From Euwallacea fornicatus (Eukaryota > Arthropoda > Insecta > Coleoptera > Curculionidae): a stretch of 64,000 nucleotides of DNA. The stretch is from positions 744,001 to 808,000 of the forward strand of contig NC_089546.1 in assembly GCF_040115645.1 (NCBI RefSeq), written 5' to 3'. Within the stretch, counting starts at the first letter, position 1. Each line of letters begins with the position of its first letter. Under the pieces are notes generated by a model, which saw only the letters and a list, made by a program, of their open reading frames with translations, searched no databases and was not told the origin of the DNA. A program made the translations under genes and the position numbers. Positions 26,201 to 36,438 of this stretch are shown here, in pieces.

Positions 26201-29200
26201 AAGTGATTGATGATATCTTTTCAGGCAGCCTCAAAAATCTAAATCATACAAGGACGTGCCCTTTGACGCAATAAATGCCCAAAAATATCCAGATACATCT
26301 AGAAATTATATCCTCACTGATTTGTATACTGCCTCAGAGCATTGGCCTCAGCAATATAAACCATGGGTTTCCAGCAAAATAACAAGGTGAGTAATTCGGT
26401 TTTCCTATAGAACTTTGAGGTTGTCCCACCTTTTGATCCATCCATTTTCGTTCCGAGTATTTATGAATTGAACATGACCCGTGGAAATGTAAAACAGTAA
26501 AATTGTCCTCTTTTGTCCCAGAAAGTATGCGACCACACGTTCCGCTCGTAAAAAAAGTACTTGGTCTTACATAGTGTCGGTTTGAGTGTGATTCTGTATT
26601 ACGGCTGCAGCCCATTTTATTTGTGCACTGTTTATTTTTATTGTTAAATTAGAAATTTATGGCCGTAGCAATGAGATTTCTTTCTTAGGAAGCTATAGAA
26701 ACACCTAATTCTAACAATAAAATATAGGCATGTAACAACCATCACAGTATTGCAAAAAGGGGACATTAATTTAAGGTGAAAACTAATTGTCAGCAATTCG
26801 CGTCAGCGCACATATGCTTAAAAAAATAAGCAAATTATCCATTTTGAGTCAAAAATCTTCAAGTTCTACATAGATCTACTTTTGTGCAAATATTTTTTTA
26901 AAACATTATATTTAGGGCATTGTTGAAATTAAACTTCTTTGGTGCAAAAGGTCTTTTGCAATTGCTAGACATTTCCAAATATTGACGTCCTTATACGTCT
27001 TCTAAATTTGATCTCTCTTGAAAGTCTATGGGATGTCCTTGCGACAGTGTTTGACGAATATTAGAGCTGCGATTTTTTCTGCTTATACACCATGTCTAAA
27101 GGATTAGCCACCTGTTATTTGCGTATGTAAGTCCAGAAGTTTTATTTCAGTTCCTAAAAGCTGCTGACTTCCAGTTTCATTGGTGTAGGATCTCTGATTC
27201 GTCAAAAATTCGTAAAATTTCTCTTATAGAATTATTAAGTATGATTTCTCGTCATTACATAAGGACCATATCATGCAATTGGTTGTTGAACATAAAAGTT
27301 TTATTTTTTTTTAAATTTATGCAGCCGGTTCAGGGAATTGCTTACACAAAATATCGCTGGTACAAAAGTCTATTTGAGTTGCCATACAATCACAAATATT
27401 GTTTTTTATAGGCTTTTTTTAAGGGGATGACTTTAGTAAGTTAATACTTCTCTTTTTTCAATGGTGGAGAAGTTATACTTGAACAGCTACAAATTTTCTA
27501 AAGCACATTTTTTGATAACGCTTTATTTTCGGGTTATTCACACTAAATTTCATTGGTATAGAAAATATGTTTAAATTACTGAAATATTTCAAAATTTGTT
27601 TTTTTTTTAAGGTTTTCAGTTATGATTATTTGTTTTATAATTAAATAGAGCTTCACCATTTTTTTTTTTACTTTCTCATCAATAGAGCTGCAAATAATTT
27701 GTGTTTATTCAAAGAGTTTAGGGGATTGCTCATATTAAATTTTATTGGTGCACAAACTACATTTTACTTGCTAGAATTGGCATAATTTTTTTTTCTTTTG
27801 TTAGTGGTGATTTTTCTTGCTGTTGTAAAAGTTTTACTTGACCCACTGCATATCTATGATCACAGCTTTAATTTCTTGTGTTTACATACCTTTTTTACAA
27901 AATTTATATTAAATTGAGTTGGTGTGTATTGACAAATTAAGATACTAGAATTTTTCGAAAGATATGTTTATTATTAGCTTTTCACATATAATATTTTATA
28001 TTTCAATCAATGGTTTTGCTACGCAGTTTTGGACGGAATTAATGAAATCAGTATAGACAATTTCTATTAGTACATGAAAATTCCCTATATCTCTGATTGT
28101 CCACTATTGGAGTTTCGAATTGTTGAGGCGTAATGCCATGTTCACACCAATGTTCATTTATCCAAAAGATCTATTTGAATTGCTAGAATTTTTTAAAATT
28201 GTCTTTCTTCATAGGTCTTTTAAATGTGATTTTTCTTGTTACATGGAGCTTCGGTACGTTATGGTTTTACGATCGTCATAGCTCTCTCTATACAGGAAAA
28301 GATATAAGAAATTCGGGAACCAACAAGATATATTAACCACTACCGCTTCATTCCCAGCTGTCCCAATTAAAATTCTTGATTAACTCTCTGGGTTTTTATA
28401 GCACCAACACTAAAATTGGCATACTTAAGATTTGTAACATGTCAACTAAAAATTTTGATCTAATTTTTACGTAGCTCCTAGAGAGCGCTAGTTACAACGC
28501 ATTACTTCGGTATATTTGGTCATATTTTTTTTATGAACGCAGCTAAAATCAAATTCTACTCGATACAATGAAACAGTGTCTGTTTATATTCAAAAAGCAT
28601 ATTCTCATTTAATCCCGATATCTTTCTTTGTTCGTGAGATTTTTATTCATAAATTAATTCGTGTAGTACCATTTCAAATCCTTAATTATATAAAAAAAAT
28701 TAATGACAAAATTGAATTTTTCAATCATTAAAAAACTGAAAAGCCATTAACAATTAAAAAATAAGTTTTATTATAAAATCTATTTGAGCAAACGTACAAA
28801 TCATAGCGCGCAACTCACTAAAGGAAATGTTATTATACCTCGGCATTGTGGCTTTTAAATTGCAATTTTTTACTTAAAAAGAGCAACTCACAAGAAAATA
28901 GTCTAATTACTTTGGCAAGCTAAAGTAATAATTGCTAAGTAATGTGTTGCTATGCAAATGAACCACAACCACCACTATTTTTGACTATTCGAAATGGTAC
29001 GACTTAAATTAACTTATGGAAAAAAATTCTGTAAACGAAAGATGATATGACAATAAAACTAGAATACCTTTTTCACTAAAAATAAGCGCTTTTCAATTAT
29101 ATTCAATAGAATTTAACTTTAGTTCCACTCAGAAAATATACCGAGATGGTAGGAAAGACCAAATATACCGAAGCAGTAAGTTGCAACTAGCGCCCTCTAG

Positions 29201-32200
29201 GAACTACGTAAAAATTAGATCAAAATTCGTACTTGGTATCTAACAAAACCTAAGTATACAGGTTTTAGTGTTGATGCTATCAAAACATAAAATGTTTTTA
29301 AGGAATTTTAAAATAAAATTTCAACTTTTAACACCCTATAATTCTAATACACGCAACCTTGGTTTAAAGTATGTTGGGTCCATTCGTCATATTTTGATAT
29401 CCGCTATCTCGGGTTTTTCTATGTTCCATTCCCACTGAATCACCCTGCATTAATAAATGCTGAAAATCATTCATGTTCGTGTCTTAGCAGCAATCTTAAA
29501 ACTCTTAGACATTTTGAAGCCCTTTTTAAATCTGCGTTCTTTATTTTTAACCCAACAAAGAAATAGTTTAAAAACGCGTTATTTATGTTTTTCACGCTGT
29601 TAATGTTTTCTCCGTAAGTTTTGTTTCGCAAAGGAAAACAGTAAAACTAGACAAGTGAAAATCGAAGTATAAAACCACAAACAACGAATTTTTAATCTTT
29701 TGTTAATTGGATTAATAATAAAAAAGACAAAAAAAAATTTGAAATAAGAAATTTTTTTAAATATTCAAGAGTTTTAAAATGGCTACCACAATTCTAATAT
29801 GAATGATGTTCAGCATTTATAAAATTAATAACAAATAAGTATAATCGAAATACATTTCAATTAGATTTTCCTTACTCAACAGAAAACTACTTGATTAAAT
29901 GTAGTTTTGTAGGATATCATTGAAAAGTATTTTTTAGAGCTTTAAGATAAAGTATCAGAAGCAGGGGGTTGTCATTTAATATTATTTACTTAGAGTGGCT
30001 AGAGATGACTAGTAAGTGAGAACGGATAGATTAATACATCATTTTATAGCTATTGTAAGTTTTCGAATTGTCACCTTGGATGTAGTACGTTTTTCCAAGT
30101 GTTGTTGTTTTTTACATCGAGTTTTATTGGTGTTCTAGGTGATCTATTTGAGATAATAAAAGTTTCCAAATACTGTGTTTCTTATGGTCGATTTAAATAT
30201 AACTTCTGTTCCGCCGTGGTTTCTCGTCAGTTAAAACTGGAACTTTTTGGAGTTTATACGCTATATTCTGGGGATCATTTACACTAAATTTTATTGTCGC
30301 AGAAGGACCATTTGATTTGCTAGAATTTCGCAGAAGTTTTTTTATATTATATATTTTTTACTTAATTTATTCTATCACTACTTGAGGTCTTACTACGCCA
30401 CTGTTTTTATACCTTAAGGGGACTATTTGTATATTTATAAATTACTCTTAGGAAAAAACTTACACCAAATGCTATCTAAACAGAAAGTGCATGTAAGTTG
30501 CTAGAAATGTCCAAAAATTGTGCTTTTGTAATAACTTTAAATGTTACGAATTCTCAAAAAATATGTTTTTTTTATATGCATCCTAAGTGTAACTTTTCCT
30601 GTCACTACATGGGGCTTTATTACGCTGATGTCTGCTAAATTTTAGAACTGGATATTTTAATATATAAACACCATATTTAGGAAATTAAGAGAATTATTCC
30701 ATGATAAGCAGTAATTATTTCTAAAACCTCCTTTTTTTTCAATTACAATAATTAGTTTCAGAGGGGGCCCAAAACCACTCCAAACAGAAAATCACCTCTT
30801 CTACTCCAAAAGCGATGTGTTCCCATTCCAACAGTTATTTGCCCAAAAATATTACCATCCCATAGTCGACGAAAATTCAAACTACATTGTAAATGAGCCC
30901 TTAACTACTCCTGAGAGCGACCATAACAAATCGTTAGTAGACTCTGTCCCTATTAGTTTACAACAAGATATGGATAAGAAGCCAGGAAAGCTTAGAAAGA
31001 AATATCATCATAGCTTGACTCTTCCCAACTCTACTGAGTTAGACAAAGGTAAGTGTGACTGCATTTTTAGTAGAAGATCAGGTACCTTGATCATAATTAT
31101 GGTACTCCTAGAACCTTTTGAAATTATTGTCATTGAGGTCTCGATTTTTCTTAATGTTCCCTTGAAACTCTCTATAGCTGCTGATTTTAGAGCTCCAAAG
31201 AGCTGTTTGGTTGATAATTTTATCAATTCTGCTTTCTTTAATGATAATTTATCCGTTTGGAAACTTATCAGGAATACATTTTGCGGAGTCCCATGGTCTT
31301 CCTAACGACTCTTTGTCGTAATTTCTTTCACCAACGAAAGAACTATTTGCAATTAAAAACCAGAACTTGATATTTGCTGCATTTTTTGGAGCGAAGGTTA
31401 TGTCGGCACTCTTTATCAAAAACCGTTCTGAAGATGGAATTATTGAAAGTTGCAGAGTCTTCTCCGAAAACATAGGCAGGATCTCTTGTAGTGAAAAAAT
31501 TGTCGATGAACACTTTACCAGAAGTTTCATAGAATATACATATCTTGGTGCCCGAGTAAAGCAATATTCTCCAAATGAATTTTATCACTATCAGCCTTTA
31601 AGACACAACCTAAGCGTTACCAACTTGAGTAGCAGAATTTTCTATAGCAATGTTCACTGGCTGCTCATAAATATCTTTAATTCAGATTACAGTAGTGCAA
31701 CGAGTTCCGATAGCTTCGCATGTGTGTTTCTTGGCAGAACAATTGTAAATGGAATAAGCTTAATCATCTGAGTTGTATCTATTTACCTTGGGATGGCTTT
31801 ACCAAAGCTATTCATTCTGCTACTGTTATATCAGCTGATTGGGTTAATACTATTTTTGGTGCTTCTGTTCCGTAGATGGTCAAAGAAATGGAGACTGAAA
31901 GAGAAAAGAGATTTGATTTATTTCTTCAGAGTTATACGTGAAATATCTGAACATCTTAATCTAAAGATCTGTATCTCCAATATCATGAAAATGTATTGTG
32001 AGGTGAAAAACTAATTTAATGCTATACAGTTTTATTCAAAAGTCTGGATTCGGTTTGATATTTTGAAAATATAAATTATAAAATAATAAAAACGAAGATT
32101 TTTGGAGCACTAGAGGTATCGTTGCCTAGTATAGTTAGAGACGTGATGCTTGATTGAATTCGGTTCAAAGACGAGAAATTTTTTAGATTCTTCAATTTCA

Positions 32201-35200
32201 CGCGTTGTAGATTCGCAATGGCATTTCACTGCATGGTTTAAAGGTTAAAAAAACCATTGGAATCTAATACATGCAATTTTACGAAGTCTATTTTACGCAA
32301 TCACGAACGAGACGTCTCATTTTTTCCAATAATGCGGCCTCTTAAAAGCACCTTTGATACAAGTTTTATCTCACAGGAAAATTTATGTTGAATTCTATGT
32401 GAGATTCAATTACTTGGAAAAGTAATAAAACGTCTTAAAAAAATTCCATTTGAGTTTAATATCTACAATATTACGCAGGGCACTTTATGTAGTTACGTAT
32501 AAAAGATCTTATGTGATGTGCAATATTCCGGTGCCTTAAAACGTTTTTAGAAAGCTCGATTATACGATATCAACTTCTTAGGGCGGATTTTATCGAACTC
32601 CATGTCATGTACTTTTGGAGAATCTTGATTGGAAAAATAGATTCTGAAAAATTTGAACCAATATTTGTTGATGTCATTTATACAGGGTGAGTCGGGAGGA
32701 TCGTGCCAAACTTCAGGAGCGTGTTGTATATGAAAAATAAATGTAAAAAAACTCAAATGTTGTTATCCGATTTTCGTTTATTTACAAGTTATGGCGTAAA
32801 TAAAATTAAAACATAAAATTTAAAAAATTTATAAATTTCATAAGAAATTCCATAAATTAACGTTTGGATATCATAGTAAATGTTCAAAAATATTGCCATT
32901 AACTTCTAAACATTTTCGGTTTCGTCTATGAAGAGCATTCGTTGCGCTCCTGATTGTTTCATGTCTTTCTTTAATAGCAGCTGCAGCATTTCTAATGCGT
33001 TGAATTAATGCATCTTGAGTGTCCACTTTTACTCTATACACTTCAGTTTTAAACGAACCACACAAACAATAATCTAGTGGTGTGAGGTCTGGAGACCTTG
33101 GAGGCCAACTAATAGGGCCACCACGATCAATCCAACGTCTAGGAAACGTTTCGTCTAAATGTTGCTTAACCTTTATGTTTTAATTTTATTTACGCTATAA
33201 CTTGTAAACAAACGAAAATCGGATAACAACATTTGAGTTTTTTTACATTTATTTTTCATATACAACACGCTCCTGAAGTTTGGCACGATCCTCCCGACTC
33301 ACCCTGTATAAAACAACATCGTCTTAAGTCTTACTTAAAAAGTCGTTTGAATGTAAAACCTATGTATCATATTTCGTTGTTCGCTTTTAGAAGTTAAGAA
33401 TGTTTATACTGTTTTCACAGTACCTTGAAGATATTCGATTATTCTAACGATGCTGTAAACTTCAATGCTACAGAAAGCCTTATTACGTTCTCTCGGAAAG
33501 GGATTCTAACCAGACGATGACAATTTCACTTTTTTACAAATTTCAAGATGATGCTTTTACGTTGAGATTTGAACATCACCTCTACAACTATGGTTAAATA
33601 CCTTTTATTAGACTTATCTAAGTTATTTGCCTTATAGAAGAGAAAAGCGTTGCTAAAACGTACCCAGATCAAGATGCGTTTTAAAGCAATTTTGCATTCA
33701 CAAAACGTCGCTAGACGTTAAATGTTATAAAACCCATCGCTTCAGGAAATTTAATATTCAGGTTAGTTCAGGTTCCTAAATTCACAAGCGTCACTTCGAG
33801 CGTCACAAGAAGAATCACTCGAGGTAAGTTTCGCAATTCAATTAGCTACCGTCCATCAGTCAGCCATCTAGTGACGCCTTATGACCTCTGAAACTTGGAA
33901 ATGAGAGTTCTTGTATTCGAAAGCAACTTGCAAGAGCACATTGCATTGCCACACTACGTACAAGAAATACGTTTGAACTCCTTTCTCAGAAGTAGAACGC
34001 AACAGAGTCAATTGAAGTGAAAGGATTCATCCTTCATTTTTCATCCCCACGAGTATATTATCTGCAGATACATGTTACATATGTCGTAGTAACATTCGGA
34101 ACGTCTTTTATAGTTAAGAAAGTTTAATGTGTTTTCTTCAAAATATAGAAAGCCAAATTACCGAATTTACCACTAGTTGACCTCATCTCTGCCTTTTTAT
34201 ATCTCGACTGTCTATTTTCTGCTCTTGCTTTTGCTTCCCCGTTTCCGGGAGATACCCCAGTCCATAATGGGATTCCCTGACACTTGGCCATTTAGCAGCA
34301 GCGGTAATGGTAAACTCATTCGACATTGCTTCCTCTCTAGATCGTTTGCCAGTTTGTCCGTCATTATCTTATTGCTATCTCTAATAACATAATACTAAAA
34401 CTTATGAACTACTAAATCCCCAACACAGACACATATATCAGTTGTCAGCTATGCACGGGCCTCCTAGTTCAAATATATTCGAAAGTGATATTTTCACTTA
34501 CTCAAACAATTAGGTCGAGGTAGGATTCAAAATTAGCTTTATGTTGGGTTAGACAATCTCTACATCTTTTTCAAGTGTTCATGGGAAATAATATTTCTAA
34601 ACTTCAGAAATATGTACCTGCAGAAGTTTTGAATTACGAACCTTCAAATCAAAATTCATCTCGCAAGAAATTCGTGTGTAAAGGCTTTTGTTGAAGCCAA
34701 GATCGAATGTTTTTTTTTGGAACTATATAAGTGGCTTTATCGTTCGCCATATTATTGCCGTATAAACATTACCGTCTCTATGCTAACTCAAATCCGAATA
34801 CTTCATGAAATTCGAAAAAATAATCATTTTTTAGAACACACTTGGCAAAATTCCTAAACCTGAGTTATTCTCCTTCTAAAGATTTTCTTTGTTTGTACGG
34901 ATCAAAGAAAACATGCATGACATTTATCTACAATTGTAAAAAATAAAAAATGTAAACTCATGGTACTTTGACTTTGAAGGAGATTTATAAATTTGAAACA
35001 AGGTCGATCAGTGTTGAGCAACGAAAATTTTGTGAGGGAGAGATTAAGGAGCTTTCTAAAAACAGAAAGCTGAGCTTTACTCAATTGCTAAACGAAGGAA
35101 TAATTAGAGGTGACGGTTGCCTGAAATATTTTATATACCATTTCCAGAAAATGCACCTAGCGTTATGTAACCAACACCATTTAACCAGGCCCATCATCAG

Positions 35201-36110
35201 AACCAAATAGTTTAGATATTGTTGTGCGTCTCAGGACACAGTTAGAGTAATGTATTAAGAAAAATTCCAGTTATTTTTAAATTTTGTGCACGCCATTGCA
35301 ACTTTTAAAAGATTAGTTAGTTTAAAATATATAAGACTTTATGACGGCAAAATTTCTTTATGACGTTATAATTTGATTGAAATCAATTAGAAACGTACAA
35401 TTAGAAAGCAACATTACTGTTATATTGAATACAGGCTGTCTCATAAAAAGTGGGTGACGGATTTTTTAAATAAAATTGTATTATTCGGATTACTAAATAA
35501 TGTTAAAGTTAATTTTTTTAACTCAACTTCTGCTTCAGGTCTCAACTTCTGAACTTTAAATAGAACGCTGAATTTTTTTACAGTTTTTTGATAGGAAGTT
35601 TTTTTCTGAATTTGCCGATGTATAACAAGTTAATTTTAGAATAATGTTGAACTGAAAAAATAAAAAAAGTTCATTTCTTTGAGTTCTACTACATTATCAT
35701 GAAAATTGCAAATAGGGTTTTTTTTGCATTTAATAACGTATCACTCCGTAGTTTCCATAAAACATTATTTTCATAGATATAACTCGAATTAACTACCACC
35801 ATCGTGAACACATAATTGACATCTTCTGATTATACCATGCGTAGAATTTATTGTAGCACTTGGTGGAATTTCCTGGCAAACATTTACATTTTTTGTCTTA
35901 AAATATCGACATTTTCTGGCGGGGTAACATAAACTTTATCTTAAAGGTAGCCCTATAGCCAAAAATCCAGCTGAGAAAAGTCCGGTAAACGAGCCAGCGG
36001 TTTTATCTTGTCCCTTCTCACTGGATCCTAATGGCCTCTACTGGTCCACGGCGCCAGGCATCTTTGCAAAGGATAATACAACGGGATGGGATGGCATGAA
36101 AAGCAGATGA
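20277..36110 (+). CDS. Uncharacterised hydrophilic protein (10-11 exons, up to 697 aa)
   Basis: Proposed exons: 20277-20450, 23557-23713, 23768-23918, 23969-24156, 24214-24375, 25267-25437, 25499-25782, 25836-26029, 26225-26386, 30762-31048 and, less surely, 35947-36110. All introns are GT-AG and phases agree throughout, which strongly supports exons 2-10. I do not recognise the family. The protein is rich in Arg, Lys, Ser and Asn, and I saw no signal peptide or membrane segment. Short basophilic motifs recur: RCRSDS (exon 4), KSRSDG (exon 6), RSRSDD (exon 7) and YSKSDV (exon 10), suggesting phosphorylation or adaptor-binding sites (inference). Exons 5 and 6 both start GEIRA..YD and are phase 1-1, consistent with exon duplication. 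The start could instead be an exon boundary at 20293 (ATTAG acceptor), with upstream exons outside my view. Confidence 0.72.
20561..20589 (+). repeat. (TG)n microsatellite
   Basis: Interrupted TG dinucleotide run with TATG interruptions, about 110 bp inside intron 1 of gene 2. Confidence 0.85.
22200..22850 (-). pseudogene. DUF4817/DDE-type transposase remnant E4
   Basis: Minus-strand remnant in intron 1 of gene 2. In order it shows a helix-turn-helix block (LGISKTDIQKTLKQLKMYPF), a LQPGDQAKRFNLC segment, the first catalytic block VFSDEAIFSTNG, a WSHHNPYFQ segment, and NRQYSATINLWYA followed by a degenerate MLQHFLKEM. Frames change between the first two blocks and the rest. The last catalytic region (around 22100-22200) is only faintly recognisable and the C-terminus was not found. 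Paired terminal repeats could not be delimited. Motif order matches the other transposase copies in this window. Confidence 0.65.
26880..30640 (+). repeat. Degenerate ~180-bp tandem repeat array in intron 9
   Basis: Successive, strongly diverged copies of one unit fill much of intron 9 of gene 2. Each unit carries a phrase like CTAAATTTTATTGGTGCA, then TTGCTAGAATTT, then a T-rich stretch and TGTGATTTTTCTTG, with variable ends. The TTGCTAGAAT core or its equivalent falls at about 26962, 27379, 27576, 27768, 27942, 28179, 30317 and 30498, giving spacings mostly of 175-240 bp. A related unit near 30140 fits the same spacing. The array is interrupted at about 28390-29290 by an inverted-repeat element. 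Boundaries are approximate. Confidence 0.6.
28392..29287. mobile_element. Inverted-repeat element E7 in intron 9
   Basis: Two arms of roughly 250 bp (about 28392-28640 and 29035-29287) are reverse complements with moderate divergence. Shared blocks include TAGCACCAACACTAAAA/TAGCATCAACACTAAAA, TTTTGATCTAATTTTTACG and CTTCGGTATATTTGGTC. The spacer is AT-rich and I could not identify transposase sequence in it. A CACCCTGCAT at 29440-29449 and a CTATACAGG near 28292 may be the true outer ends, giving about 1.15 kb, but similarity is weak there. Confidence 0.65.
31249..31800 (-). pseudogene. Possible piggyBac-like transposase relic (weak)
   Basis: Inside intron 10 of gene 2, overlapping minus-strand frames are unusually open. 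One contains GKVFIDNFFTT, resembling the 'vtvDNFFTS' catalytic block of piggyBac-type transposases. Another contains NAANIKFWFLIANSSF, resembling the 'KYGIKFW' block, but in the wrong order relative to the first for an intact gene. This may be a rearranged relic or coincidence. Confidence 0.25.
32683..33306. mobile_element. TIR element E3 with transposase C-terminus (recent)
   Basis: A 624-bp element with nearly identical inverted repeats of about 135 bp (32683-32816 and 33172-33306; about two mismatches by eye). The termini read CAGGGTGAGTCGGGAGG and its reverse, flanked by TA on both sides. The interior holds only the 3' end of a transposase gene on the minus strand. The high arm identity makes it the youngest-looking member of the group here. 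It lies in intron 10 of gene 2. Confidence 0.9.
32871..33173 (-). pseudogene. Transposase C-terminal fragment of E3
   Basis: About 100 codons open without a stop until the natural terminator. It begins within the catalytic core (FPRRWIDRGGPISW, then PPRSPDLTPLDYCLCGSFK, where the Asp in 'PLD' corresponds to the third catalytic residue), continues with TEVYRVKVDTQDALIQRI, and ends VNGNIFEHLL-stop. The N-terminal DUF4817, HTH and first two catalytic residues are absent, so it cannot be a functional enzyme. It is the best-preserved C-terminus of the group. Confidence 0.88.
35771..36050 (-). pseudogene. Transposase C-terminal relic of E5
   Basis: Minus-strand pieces in family order: a decayed core reading LARLPDFSQLDFWL (the third catalytic region), then DKVYVTPPENVDILRQK, then, after a frame change, IIRRCQLCVHDGGS, a stop, and FELYL-stop. 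The last part aligns residue by residue with the E11 inner-element terminus RRAQLCIEQNGHQFEQFL. Internal stops show it is dead. Confidence 0.75.
35947..36110 (+). CDS. Candidate terminal exon of gene 2, antisense to transposase
   Basis: The acceptor ATCTTAAAG precedes 35947. Joined to exon 10 in phase 1, it gives 53 residues ending GWDGMKSR and TGA at 36108-36110. The frame is open and protein-like. However, its first half is the reverse complement of the conserved transposase core of E5. Either this is an exonized transposon fragment giving gene 2 a new C-terminus, or the open frame is fortuitous and the true last exon lies elsewhere. Alternatively, reading on past the exon 10 donor gives 85 more residues to a stop at 31305. 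Confidence 0.42.
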
Positions 36111-36438
36111 CTACAGAATAACACAGATGCCTCCATGACGATACAAATGGCTCATAACTCATATCATTCTAATTTTTAATTATTTTCGTTAAAAATTGTT
36201 ATAACATTAAACATTATCAAATTTGAAAAAATGCTTTCTATCAGAAAATGTGAAAAATCAGAATTCTGTTTAAATTTTTGAAACTGACACCTGAAACAGA
36301 AGTTGAGATAAAGAAATTAACTTTGACTCTATGTAGCAGTTTGAAAATTATCATTTTATTTGGTTTTTAGTTCTTCGAAATCCATTTATAAATGACTGGG
36401 TGACAGCTTCGTCTATTTTTTATGAGACTGCCTGTATA

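Larger units (their letters stand above)
35432..36434. mobile_element. TIR element E5 enclosing proposed gene 2 exon 11
   Basis: A 1003-bp element with diverged arms of roughly 200-240 bp (about 35432-35630 and 36195-36434). The ends are CAGGCTGTCTCATAAAAA and the reverse of CAGGCAGTCTCATAAAAA, flanked by TA. Shared inner blocks include AAAGTTAATTT and CTCAACTTCTG(C/T)TTCAGGT. The interior carries a minus-strand transposase relic, and the + strand of the same DNA is the proposed last exon of gene 2. Its right end abuts element E6. Confidence 0.85.

Noticed and set aside
31049..31305. Readthrough extension of gene 2 exon 10
   Set aside because: Strong GTAAGT donor at 31049 and low-complexity hydrophobic content after it; kept only as an alternative 3' end.
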